Shown here: one piece after another, positions 24,979-32,847 of the stretch
How positions within the stretch are numbered: position 1 is the stretch's first letter
Layout of the letters: each line of letters opens with the position of its first letter
NCBI GenBank assembly: GCA_913057245.1
Contig: CAJXNH010000029.1
Span: forward strand, 1-42,712
Direction of reading: 5' to 3'
DNA length: 42,712 bases
DNA from: an uncultured Phaeodactylibacter sp.
GTDB taxonomy: Bacteria > Bacteroidota > Bacteroidia > Chitinophagales > Saprospiraceae
Position numbers and translations under genes: made by a program
Notes under the pieces: model-generated
Databases searched by the model: none
What the model saw: the letters and a program-made list of their open reading frames with translations, nothing else
Told to the model about the DNA's origin: nothing

Positions 24979-27219
24979 TTATCCGGTAGCTGGTAGTCGG
25001 ACAATGCACTGCGTACCAGCACCCGGTTGGGCATCAATGGTGAATGCGCCCTGATTGCGTTCAGCAAAAGCCTTGCAGAGAGGCAAGCCCAGACCGGTGC
25101 CGCGCTCTCCGGAGGTCCCTTCCCGGCTTCCAGCAGACTGCCCCTCCATTACGGCAGCAATTTGATCAGCGTTCATGCCTTGCCCGGTATCTTCTACAGA
25201 TAGCACTACATACAGCCCATCCTGCTTTCCCGATACCCGGATACGGCCAGATGGAGGAGTGAACTTAATGGCGTTGCTGATTAGGTTGCGAAGGATGAGT
25301 TGCACACTGTTTTGGTCGGCAAAGGCCCTGAGGTTGGTCGGGACTTCATTGATCAGTTCGATTTCCTTAAGCTTAGCGTGGGTTTCAAACAGTTGAAGGA
25401 TATGTGCCGTTTCTTGTTGCAGTGACAAGGAAGCAGGGCTCAACCGTACGCCTTCCAGTTGGGTGAGCGCCCATTGCAGTAGGTTGTCGAGCAGCGTGTT
25501 GAGGTTAGTCGCACTTTTGTTGACTTGCCCAAACACTTGCTCTAACCGGTCCAAATTGCGGTTTTTGAGATGGAAACCGACGATTTGTGCCAGTTGCTGG
25601 AAGGCACTGGCTTCTCCCCGCAGGTCGTGGGCAATAATGGCAAACAACTGGTCTTTAGTCCGATTGAGCTCGGCAAGCTTTAGGTTTTGGGCAGCAATTT
25701 GGCGCCTGCCCTGAAGGACCTTACGGTACAGCACACCCAAAACGGAGAGGAGCAACAATAGTACGGCTACGGCGGTCAGAATACGGTTGCGCTGTTTGAT
25801 CGTTTGCTGGTTCTCCAGCCTTAGGAATTCGTTCTCTGCCTCCGTTTTTTCCGTTTCGTACCGGGTCCGGATTTCCTGTATCGCCGCCCGGTTTTCGGCT
25901 TTAGAAAGGCTATCGGCGATGGCAGTGCTTTCCTGATAGGCTGCTAAGGCATTGACGTTATCACCTAGTTCCTGGTACGCCTTAGAAAGTAGTTTGGCTG
26001 CATCCCCCCTGAGGTGAGGAAGCCCGATCTGATCGGCAGTGCGCTGACATTCTAAAAGTAACCCAATGGTACGTTGAGGCTGCCCCAGCTGTAGGTACCC
26101 ATCCGCAATATTAATTAAACTGTAAACGAAGTATCCGGGGTCCGCATCTGCTCTGGCCTGAGCTTCTGCTTCAGAAAGGTAGCCCATGCCCTGCTCTTTA
26201 GCACCTTGCTTCAGGGACAAAAGGCCTAAAATGGACAACGCGTAGCTGGTACTGGAGGGGTCCTGCATCTTTTTTCCCATATCCAGTGCATAATCCAGAA
26301 CCTCCCGGGCAGCCTCTAGCCTGGACACTTCAATCAGGTAAACACCATAGTCTGCCAGGCCTATCGCCAGTTCCCTGTTGACGAACTGATGAGTACGGAT
26401 CAGTTGCCAGGACTGCTCCCGGTAGCGGCCCTCCTGCAGGGTGTCGCCCATATTCCCATAAATGGTGCCAAGGTTCTCATATAGTCCGGCAAGGTGGTTG
26501 TTGTTGCCCAGCGCCTCATCAATGGCTATGGCCTCCAGCAGATAACTGATCCCCTCTTCCTGATCAATCTGCATGTTGGCCAGATTTTCCAGGATATAGG
26601 GCAGTATTTCTTTGAAATCAATACGTTTTGCTGCCTCCAGTGCCTGGTTATAATTGAGTATAGCAGAATCCGGTTGCCCCAGCTGCCGGAAGGTACTACC
26701 CAGATTGAACAGGGCTGCGGTGGCCTTTTTGCGGTAGTCCAGACCAGGGGTTTCCATACCGGATACAATGGCTTCCATAAGTGTGTAGTAGTACCTGGCG
26801 GAGTCGGGCTGGCTTTGGTAGAAGAAAATATTCCCGAGCAGGTTGCAGGCTTCGAGCCGGACTTTGTCTGACGGGTTGGGAGCAAGCGAAAGCGCTTGGT
26901 GTACCATAGTTTTGGCAGGTTCAAATCCACCATTCATACATTCATAATCGGCAAGGCAGATTTGAGCAAGGGCTAACTGCTCTTTATCCTGAGTGGCTTC
27001 TGCTGTAGACATAGCTGCTTCCGCAAAGGCAAAACCCGGCTCCGGATTGATCTTGAGGTACTGCCTGGCGAGTTGAAGGTTGATGGTGAACCGCTCATCT
27101 TGAGAAAGGTCATCCTTCAAAAGTTGTTCCAGGCTGTCGAGGGTGGCAGGCTGACCGCTCAGAAGTACCGGCAGTAGCAGGGCGCTCAGGCTGACGAACA
27201 GCCAATAGGTCTGTTTCAC
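24979..27219 (-). CDS. TPR-containing sensor histidine kinase
   Basis: 746 residues from GTG at 27219 (VKQTYWLFVSLSALLLPVLLSG gives a signal sequence); the frame continues upstream to 27297 without one. Residues 25-420 form about eight TPRs (for example ATAALFNLGSTFRQLGQPDS and ENLGTIYGNMGDTLQEGRY). A coiled coil and one membrane helix (TAVAVLLLLLSVLGVLY, about 480-500) follow. The HisKA-type H box is AIIAHDLRGE with the phospho-accepting His near residue 530. The ATPase domain has N box LRNLISNAIKFTPPS, G1 VEDTGQGM and G2 GTGLGLPLCKAF. The TPR part faces the periplasm. The LytTR regulator encoded just upstream on the same strand is the natural partner, although LytTR proteins more often pair with LytS-type kinases. 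Confidence 0.9.
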   Translation of the reverse strand: MKQTYWLFVSLSALLLPVLLSGQPATLDSLEQLLKDDLSQDERFTINLQLARQYLKINPEPGFAFAEAAMSTAEATQDKEQLALAQICLADYECMNGGFEPAKTMVHQALSLAPNPSDKVRLEACNLLGNIFFYQSQPDSARYYYTLMEAIVSGMETPGLDYRKKATAALFNLGSTFRQLGQPDSAILNYNQALEAAKRIDFKEILPYILENLANMQIDQEEGISYLLEAIAIDEALGNNNHLAGLYENLGTIYGNMGDTLQEGRYREQSWQLIRTHQFVNRELAIGLADYGVYLIEVSRLEAAREVLDYALDMGKKMQDPSSTSYALSILGLLSLKQGAKEQGMGYLSEAEAQARADADPGYFVYSLINIADGYLQLGQPQRTIGLLLECQRTADQIGLPHLRGDAAKLLSKAYQELGDNVNALAAYQESTAIADSLSKAENRAAIQEIRTRYETEKTEAENEFLRLENQQTIKQRNRILTAVAVLLLLLSVLGVLYRKVLQGRRQIAAQNLKLAELNRTKDQLFAIIAHDLRGEASAFQQLAQIVGFHLKNRNLDRLEQVFGQVNKSATNLNTLLDNLLQWALTQLEGVRLSPASLSLQQETAHILQLFETHAKLKEIELINEVPTNLRAFADQNSVQLILRNLISNAIKFTPPSGRIRVSGKQDGLYVVLSVEDTGQGMNADQIAAVMEGQSAGSREGTSGERGTGLGLPLCKAFAERNQGAFTIDAQPGAGTQCIVRLPATG

Positions 27220-27296
27220 ACTATAATAGAGTTTATTAACGCAAATTTTGTATGTCTCTGAATAGTCTTTTTCACCAGCTCTGCATCTCGTCCTCA

Positions 27297-27319
27297 CCTT
27301 CGTAGCTTTGGCTACGAGG
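27297..27319. other. Hairpin between regulator and kinase genes
   Basis: CCT-(T)-CGTAGC (27297-27306) pairs with GCTACGAGG (27311-27319) around a TTTG tetraloop, 9 bp with one bulge. It lies in the 143-nt gap between the response regulator stop and the kinase start. On the minus strand no T-run follows, so it may be an mRNA processing or stability element rather than a terminator. Confidence 0.5.
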
Positions 27320-27362
27320 TTCCGGGCGTTCTTTGATCTGGCAAAAAATACTCATCCATACC

Positions 27363-28136
27363 CTATACAAAACCTACCTTAATAAACTCTAATAAATTAA
27401 GATTCTTCAGTAATTTTTCACGGTAGGTTTTGCCAACAGTCACGGTTTTATTACCAACAACCAGCCAGGCGCCGCTGCCTTCAATACGATCAATGGCTGT
27501 GGCCCGCACAATTGCAGAACGGTGGACCTGCAAAAAATCCTGCATGGGCAATTTGCCGGCAATCTCCCGGAGCGGGCTTCTGACCAGATACTCATCTTCA
27601 GCAGTAGAAACGGTACAATAACGGTCTTTGGCAACCTCCACAAGCAGGATATCTTCAAAACGGACCTTATGTATCATATCCCCGGCTTTAACAAAGAAAG
27701 CTTGCTGCAAGGCAATGCCACTTTCCCATTCCGGAGCCGAAGTTATATGGGCCCGCTCCCGTTGGTCTGTGGCGAAACGATAGATTGCCAGCTCCAAAGC
27801 CGCCTGTAGGTCCTGCTGTGTGAACGGCTTTACCAGATAGCCATAGGGCAGGGTGTTCTTTGCCCGGTCCAGCGTAGCCCGGTCAGTACGGGCTGTGGTG
27901 TAAATGATAGGAAGCGGACGTAGTTGGTTGATACGGTTGGCAAGGGCAATACCGTCTTGCTGCCCGTTGATTTCGATATCCATCAGTACAACATCCGGCT
28001 TGGTGGAAAAAAGTAATTCGAGGGCTTGTTTGGCATTGTCGGCCAGACCTGCCAGTTCATATCCCAACTCCTGTAGGACAACAAACAGGAATTCCTGGTG
28101 GATCGGATTGTCTTCTATACCAAGTATTTTAATCAT
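27363..28136 (-). CDS. LytTR family response regulator
   Basis: 257 residues. The receiver domain occupies 1-125 with the phospho-acceptor Asp53 (VVLMDIEING), acidic pocket IEDN at 7-10, Thr in IIYTTARTD and Lys in YLVKPFTQQ. The LytTR DNA-binding domain spans about 155-255 (IHKVRFEDILLVEVAKDRYCTV, LREIAGKLPMQDFLQVHRSAIV). It is the first gene of a two-gene unit with the TPR kinase. Because many LytTR regulators bind direct or inverted repeats near their own promoters, the 8-bp inverted repeat 54-87 nt upstream is a possible self-binding site. Target genes cannot be read from this window. Confidence 0.92.
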   Translation of the reverse strand: MIKILGIEDNPIHQEFLFVVLQELGYELAGLADNAKQALELLFSTKPDVVLMDIEINGQQDGIALANRINQLRPLPIIYTTARTDRATLDRAKNTLPYGYLVKPFTQQDLQAALELAIYRFATDQRERAHITSAPEWESGIALQQAFFVKAGDMIHKVRFEDILLVEVAKDRYCTVSTAEDEYLVRSPLREIAGKLPMQDFLQVHRSAIVRATAIDRIEGSGAWLVVGNKTVTVGKTYREKLLKNLNLLEFIKVGFV

Positions 28137-28189
28137 GAGCCCAAAGTCCGGAGTTTAATATCGAATCGAAAACTCAAAATTTCAGTCTT

Positions 28190-28223
28190 CTGATATTACG
28201 CTCTTAAATATACGGAATATCAG
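28190..28223. promoter_or_regulatory. Inverted repeat upstream of the LytTR regulator gene
   Basis: CTGATATT (28190-28197) and AATATCAG (28216-28223) are perfect 8-bp inverted repeats; inner bases extend the symmetry to 11 bp with one mismatch (CTGATATTACG/CGGAATATCAG) around a 12-nt AT-rich centre. It lies 54 nt upstream of the regulator start and could be an operator. Confidence 0.45.
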
Positions 28224-28273
28224 TCAGGGGGATTCAAAATAATCCAACTTGGAGCGGAGGTGAAAGACGCCCG

Positions 28274-28306
28274 GTAAGCTGGAGTTTTTTTAGTTTACCA
28301 GCTTAC
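28274..28306. terminator. Terminator-like hairpin downstream of the SPOR gene
   Basis: GTAAGCTGG (28274-28282) pairs perfectly with CCAGCTTAC (28298-28306), with a T/A-rich 15-nt loop. It is 40 nt past the end of the minus-strand SPOR gene and upstream of the regulator gene, so it probably separates the two transcripts. No T-run follows on the minus strand. Confidence 0.5.
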
Positions 28307-28345
28307 GCCAGGTATTATCGTTCGGTATTCATCAGGCAGAGGGCA

Positions 28346-28732
28346 CTATTCGTACGCCAGGACTTCTACCAGGTAAGCCCCTGAATACCCCAAATCCTTG
28401 AGCTCGCTACGCATATCCTCTGCTTCCTGCCGGGAACGGAAACACTTCTTGGTTTCCACGACCCATACCTGCTCGCAGGGGCGGTAGCGGGCAACAAGGT
28501 ATTTGTGGAAAGGATAGTCTTTAGGATGGGTAAATTTGAGGATAGCAACCTGCACCTTATATTCAGTTACAGGCGCTGTTTCGAACCTCGGTAAGGCAGG
28601 AGGCTTTACCATCGCTCCTTTGTCATACATCACCGGGATTTCATCGCAATAAGAGGGGCGTTCCTGTGCCTGGCTTAGCAGAGGTAGCAGGCAAATGCTG
28701 ATTAGGCTTACAAGATATTTTGCTGCATTCAT
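28346..28732 (-). CDS. Secreted SPOR domain-like protein
   Basis: 128 residues with a signal peptide (YLVSLISICLLPLLSQAQ). The mature part is about 105 residues; from residue 58 it reads as a SPOR-type fold: EYKVQVAILKFTHPKDYPFH, WVVETKKCFRSRQEAEDMRS and LKDLGYSGAYLVEV, that is strand, loop, strand, helix with the RSRQEAE helix, strand. SPOR domains bind denuded peptidoglycan glycan strands at division sites, though in Bacteroidota small SPOR proteins have various unknown roles. It is a single-gene transcript facing away from the dipeptidase gene; the 119-nt divergent gap holds a TAnnTTTG match. Confidence 0.75.
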   Translation of the reverse strand: MNAAKYLVSLISICLLPLLSQAQERPSYCDEIPVMYDKGAMVKPPALPRFETAPVTEYKVQVAILKFTHPKDYPFHKYLVARYRPCEQVWVVETKKCFRSRQEAEDMRSELKDLGYSGAYLVEVLAYE

Positions 28733-28800
28733 GAGGATCTGTTTGTGTTGGCACAGCTTCTTGTCTATGTATTGACCAAGGCAAATTAACGATTTTATTA

Positions 28801-28808
28801 CAAAAATA
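28801..28808 (-). promoter_or_regulatory. Candidate -7 box for the SPOR gene
   Basis: The minus strand reads TATTTTTG, a full TAnnTTTG match, 68 nt before the ATG at 28732, in the gap shared with the divergent dipeptidase gene. A TTG at the expected -33 position is missing. Confidence 0.35.
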
Positions 28809-28851
28809 GTGTAGGGCGTTTTATCTTCCTGCCTAAATCAACCACGGACTA

Positions 28852-30066
28852 ATGAATCGTTTACTGCTGCTACTGTCTTTTCTGGCTCTCAACTTCTCCG
28901 TTTTGCTGGCTCAGCATGATGACCCACTACACGCTAAAGCTAAGGAGCTTGCCCAACAGTTTATCATCACTGATGGCCATGTGGACCTGCCCTACCGCCT
29001 GCGGGTACAGAATTTCCGCCTGGAACGGGAGTACCTGGGGATCCCGGTGGAAACGGACAAAGGCGATTTTGATTACGTACGGGCGAAGGCAGGCGGGCTG
29101 GACGCTCCTTTCATGTCTATCTTCATTCCGGCTTCCCGCGAAGACAACGGAGCTAAGGCACTTGCAGACTCCCTCATTGATATGGTGGTGGGCATTACAG
29201 AAGCGCACCCGGATAAGTTTGCGCTTGCCAATGCTCCCGCTGAAGTAGAGGCTAACTTTAAACAAGGCCTCATTTCATTGCCTATGGGGATGGAAAATGG
29301 CTCACCCATTGAGCGTAAGCTTGAAAATGTTCAGTACTGGCATGACCGTGGCATCCGCTACATCACCCTCACCCATAGCAAAGACAACCACATCTGCGAT
29401 TCCTCCTACGATACCACGGGTACCTGGAATGGACTGAGCCCCTTCGGAGAACAGGTGGTTCGCGAAATGAACCGGGTCGGGATCATGGTGGACATTTCCC
29501 ACGTTTCCGATAGTACCTTTTGGCAGGTCATGGAAATGACAGACGTGCCCTGCATCGCTTCCCATTCTTCCTGCCGTAAATTTACCCCGGGTTTTGAGCG
29601 CAATATGAATGACGATATGATCCGGCGACTGGCAAAGAACAACGGCGTCATGCAGATCAACTTCGGCTCCACTTTCCTCGATGGTACAATATCGAAGCAG
29701 CTGGATGACAAACGGGCGGAGCTCACCCGGCTTCTGGAGGAGCAGGGTTTGAGTTATGGCGATGAGGAAGCCCAACCAGTTATTGACAAATTCCAGGAAG
29801 AGAATGAGGTGCTGATGGCGGATGTAAAAACAGTAGCCGATCACATTGACCACGTGGTGCGCCTCGTAGGCGTGAACCACATTGGGTTTGGATCGGACTA
29901 CGATGGAGTAGGGGATACCCTTCCTACCGGTCTGAAGGATGTGTCTCAGTACCCCAATCTCATTCACGAGCTGCTAAAGCGCGGTTATTCGGAGTCCGAT
30001 ATCGAAAAAATCTGTTACAAAAATGTGTGGCGGGTTTGGCAGGCGGTGGAGGCTGCGGCGGAATAA
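28852..30066 (+). CDS. Membrane dipeptidase, peptidase family M19
   Basis: 404 residues with a signal peptide (LLLLLSFLALNFSVLLAQ). Zinc site motifs of renal dipeptidase-like enzymes are in order: ITDGHVDLPYRL (His-x-Asp), GIMVDISHVSDSTFWQVM, CIASHSSCRKFTPGFERNMND and IGFGSDYDGVGDTL. Length is normal. Family members cleave dipeptides with D- or L-residues and some beta-lactams in the periplasm or outside. Here it would supply amino acids alongside the other secreted peptidases of this window. The coding region is intact and it converges with the DJ-1/PfpI gene with only 7 nt between stops. Confidence 0.93.
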   Translation: MNRLLLLLSFLALNFSVLLAQHDDPLHAKAKELAQQFIITDGHVDLPYRLRVQNFRLEREYLGIPVETDKGDFDYVRAKAGGLDAPFMSIFIPASREDNGAKALADSLIDMVVGITEAHPDKFALANAPAEVEANFKQGLISLPMGMENGSPIERKLENVQYWHDRGIRYITLTHSKDNHICDSSYDTTGTWNGLSPFGEQVVREMNRVGIMVDISHVSDSTFWQVMEMTDVPCIASHSSCRKFTPGFERNMNDDMIRRLAKNNGVMQINFGSTFLDGTISKQLDDKRAELTRLLEEQGLSYGDEEAQPVIDKFQEENEVLMADVKTVADHIDHVVRLVGVNHIGFGSDYDGVGDTLPTGLKDVSQYPNLIHELLKRGYSESDIEKICYKNVWRVWQAVEAAAE

Positions 30067-30073
30067 TAGCGGG

Positions 30074-30637
30074 TCACCATCGGTTGTATTCAATGTATTT
30101 GGCGATAGCATCTGCTTTGGTTTTTCCTGCAATCTTTTCGACCAGGTACAGCGCTCCGTCAATCCCGGAGGAAACACCGGCGGCAGTGATGATCTTACCT
30201 GAGTCCACGTACTTTACGTCAGTGCGTACTTCGGACTGAGGCGCTTCCTGCCTCAGCCGCTCGATTTCACCATGGAAGGTAGTCACCCGGTGCCCGGTCA
30301 GCAGCCCGGCAGCAGCAAAGTAAAAAACGCCGGTGCAAACGCTGAAAAGTACCTGGCAGGCCGGGGCTCTTTCCTGTATCCATCGAATAACTTCAGGTTG
30401 TTGGACCGCTTCTTCAGAATTGCCGCCAAAAGTAGCCAGGACATCTGCCGGCGGGCAGTCCGTGATGTCGTATTGTGGCAGTATCTTTACTACTCCCTGA
30501 CTAGTCACCGGGCTTTTATCCCGGGCAACGATGAAGACTTCCCACCCGGCATTGGTGAAGACCTCAACCGGGCCGGCAAAGTCAAGGATTTCCATGCCCG
30601 GATGGATGAGGGCAGCTATGCGTATGGCGTTGGGCAT
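30074..30637 (-). CDS. DJ-1/PfpI family protein
   Basis: 187 residues from ATG at 30637 (MPNAIRIAALIHPGMEILDF); the upstream open frame of 29 codons overlaps the neighbouring gene's end and looks non-coding. It is a class I glutamine amidotransferase-like fold with the nucleophile elbow LFSVCTGVFYFAAAG, Cys101, and a preceding GGNSEEAVQQPEVIRWI. The motifs EILDFAGPVEVF and TFHGEIERL place it with the ThiJ/isonitrile hydratase-like group and the N-terminal domain of GlxA-type AraC regulators; no DNA-binding domain follows. Reaction unknown: hydratase, deglycase and chaperone roles have been described in the family. It follows the DUF5995 gene by 40 nt on the same strand. Confidence 0.87.
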   Translation of the reverse strand: MPNAIRIAALIHPGMEILDFAGPVEVFTNAGWEVFIVARDKSPVTSQGVVKILPQYDITDCPPADVLATFGGNSEEAVQQPEVIRWIQERAPACQVLFSVCTGVFYFAAAGLLTGHRVTTFHGEIERLRQEAPQSEVRTDVKYVDSGKIITAAGVSSGIDGALYLVEKIAGKTKADAIAKYIEYNRW

Positions 30638-30677
30638 CGGGATTGGTTTTAGATTAGTATTAGGCAGAAGTTGGAGC

Positions 30678-31427
30678 TCATCGCCGAAGGGCTTCAAGGA
30701 TGTCCCCGACATTCCGGCGTTCAAAGGTTTGCATCAGCCTGAGCCCGTTTCTTAGTGCCCACCCCGGCGGACGGGCAATCCAACTTCCTAACTGATAGAC
30801 CCGTTGGTCTGCCTGTTCAAGCCGTTGCTCGTAGGCTGAGCCCTTCAGCCGCCACAGCTCACAGGCCAGTTCCCAGGAAAACGCCCGGGCATTGCCCATA
30901 CTGAAGTTGATGATGGCTTCGTCTTTATCATTGCCCAGCCAATCCGCCAGAAAAAACAAAGGCGAAACCCGGCTCAGCCGATCCTGCAGCTCGTCAACGA
31001 TTTCAGCCAAGATCTCATTGACTTTTTCAAAGTCGTTTTTCAGTGGGAGAAGAGGTTTGTTCTTCATTAATGTGCTGGCTGCGATGGCCAAATCATAGTT
31101 AATATGAGCGTTCATACCCAATAGAATATGCTGAATAATGGATATGGAAAAACGGGTGCCTTCGAAAGCCAGGTTCCAGCATCGGGGGATCGGCTCATTA
31201 CGCTGCCAGTTGGCATAAGCATCCAGATAAAGGTTGGCAAAAGCCACGTCGAAGTGCTCCATGCGCGGACCGTCTTCAAAAGCTCTGCGGGCAATTGCCC
31301 GTTGTACCTGATCGGTGGTTCTCCGGTATACATAAGCAAAGAGACCCACAGGGTCACCATTGGCAATCGCTGTATCTATGATGCGGTCTAAGGCATTGAG
31401 AACCTCTCTGATGGTACTGGGGCGCAT
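30678..31427 (-). CDS. DUF5995 family protein
   Basis: 249 residues from ATG at 31427 (MRPSTIREVLNALDRIIDTA); 32 further in-frame codons upstream have no family support. All-helical. Family signatures visible are MEHFDVAFANLYLDAYANW, WNLAFEGTRFSISIIQHILL, and GMNAHINYDLAIAAS, where the His and Asp/Asn residues could form a metal or haem site. DUF5995 has no known activity that I am aware of. No signal peptide, so cytoplasmic. It is the first gene of a probable two-gene unit with the DJ-1/PfpI gene and is divergent from the S37 peptidase gene. Confidence 0.8.
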   Translation of the reverse strand: MRPSTIREVLNALDRIIDTAIANGDPVGLFAYVYRRTTDQVQRAIARRAFEDGPRMEHFDVAFANLYLDAYANWQRNEPIPRCWNLAFEGTRFSISIIQHILLGMNAHINYDLAIAASTLMKNKPLLPLKNDFEKVNEILAEIVDELQDRLSRVSPLFFLADWLGNDKDEAIINFSMGNARAFSWELACELWRLKGSAYEQRLEQADQRVYQLGSWIARPPGWALRNGLRLMQTFERRNVGDILEALRR

Positions 31428-31530
31428 ACTGCCGGAGTTATTTCCCCGATAAAATAAGAAAAACCTTTGATATCCGGTAGGTTTGGCATGGTGCAAATAC
31501 AAACCAATGGGGATGTCCGCCAAAAATTCT

Positions 31531-31538
31531 ATTTTTGC
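31531..31538 (+). promoter_or_regulatory. Candidate -7 box for the S37 peptidase operon
   Basis: TATTTTTG is a full match to TAnnTTTG and lies 25 nt before the ATG at 31564, a usual distance for a short leader. A second match, TAGGTTTG, occurs at 31478-31485. Neither has a good TTG at -33. Confidence 0.4.
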
Positions 31539-31563
31539 CCGACGAGTCCAAAACTAAATTACT

Positions 31564-32847
31564 ATGCGGAATCCATTTCTTTTTTTCTTTCTGATCCTGT
31601 CGTCCCTTACCGTACAAGCACAGTTTAGTACGCTGGAGCAGCGCTTGTATGAATTGCCAGATGTGCTTTTCAAAGCCATTGATGCGCCCGATGGGTTCGA
31701 AGCCGCCTATGAGCTGCACATTAAGCAGCCCATTGATCATGAAAATCCGGAAAAGGGGCACTTCTACCAGCGTGCCTACTTGTCGCACCGCAGTTTCGAA
31801 GCGCCAATGGTTCTGGCCACCGAGGGCTACATGCGCCCTTCCAACCGTATGTACGAACTCACTGGCTACCTCGATGCCAATCAGGTGGATGTGGAGCACC
31901 GCTACTTCGGTACTTCTTCGCCGGATTCACTGGATTATACTTACCTGAACCTGAAGCAGGTGACGGCCGATTTACACCATATCCGTACCCTTCTTGGGCA
32001 ATTGTACACACAGCCCTGGGTGAGTACGGGCATTAGCAAAGGGGGGCAAACGACCATCTTTTATCGCTACTTTTACCCTGATGATGTGGCTGCTTCCGTG
32101 CCCTACGTAGCGCCCCTCAATCTGGATCTGACAGACGACCGGATTTACGAATTCCTGGCGAATGTAGGCACGGAAGAATGCCGTAAAGGTATCCGCGATG
32201 TGCAAATGCGCGTGCTTAAGAACCGTGAGGAATTACTCCCTTTACTCCGCTGGCACGCTAAAGGAGCAGGTATGGAATTCACCTATCTGAGTCTGGAAGA
32301 AGCTTTCGAATATGCGGTTTTGGAATACCCTTTTTCTTTTTGGCAGTTGGGGCACGACTGTGAGGCGATCCCCGGCAAAGCGGCTGACCTGGAAACCCTG
32401 CTGGAGCATTTTGTCAAGGTAGTCGGGCTGGACTTCTATTCTGACGCCTCTATGTTTGGCTACGCCTCGCATTACTGGCAGGCGGGCGATGAGATGGGCT
32501 ACTATGGCTTTCAGACCAAGCCCTTCAAAGGTTTGTTGAAGGAAATTACTGAGGAGGAGCCCACGGCTATTTTTATGCCGGGCAAAGCCCCGATGAAGTT
32601 TGATCCTGCTTTCGTGAAATCCGTCTACAACTGGACACAGCGCGAGGCCGATGAAATGATCTACATCTACGGCGCGATCGATACCTGGACCGCCACCGGC
32701 GTCCCCGTTTCCGACAAGGTAGATGCGAAGTGGTTAGTGATGGAAGGCAAAGACCACGGCAGTGCCCGCATCCGTAATATGACCGAAGCGCAGCGTAATG
32801 AGCTCCTGCAGACCCTGGAGCAGTGGATGAATGCAAGTAAAAATTAA
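31564..32847 (+). CDS. Peptidase S37 family (PS-10/tripeptidyl aminopeptidase-like) secreted protein
   Basis: 427 residues with a signal peptide (FLFFFLILSSLTVQAQ). The sequence follows family S37: QPIDHENPEKGHFYQRAYLS, EHRYFGTSSPDSLDYTYLN, and the nucleophile motif STGISKGGQTTIFYRY with Ser158, followed by DDVAASVPYVAPLN. Candidate acid and base are Asp in IYGAIDTWTATG and His in EGKDHGSAR. Family members are secreted aminopeptidases that release short peptides from the N-terminus of proteins. The next gene begins at the base after its TAA stop, so they are in one transcript. Confidence 0.88.
   Translation: MRNPFLFFFLILSSLTVQAQFSTLEQRLYELPDVLFKAIDAPDGFEAAYELHIKQPIDHENPEKGHFYQRAYLSHRSFEAPMVLATEGYMRPSNRMYELTGYLDANQVDVEHRYFGTSSPDSLDYTYLNLKQVTADLHHIRTLLGQLYTQPWVSTGISKGGQTTIFYRYFYPDDVAASVPYVAPLNLDLTDDRIYEFLANVGTEECRKGIRDVQMRVLKNREELLPLLRWHAKGAGMEFTYLSLEEAFEYAVLEYPFSFWQLGHDCEAIPGKAADLETLLEHFVKVVGLDFYSDASMFGYASHYWQAGDEMGYYGFQTKPFKGLLKEITEEEPTAIFMPGKAPMKFDPAFVKSVYNWTQREADEMIYIYGAIDTWTATGVPVSDKVDAKWLVMEGKDHGSARIRNMTEAQRNELLQTLEQWMNASKN

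Noticed and set aside
29302..29967. A 221-codon minus-strand open frame opposite the M19 dipeptidase
   Set aside because: The plus strand has all dipeptidase metal motifs, so this is a shadow frame.
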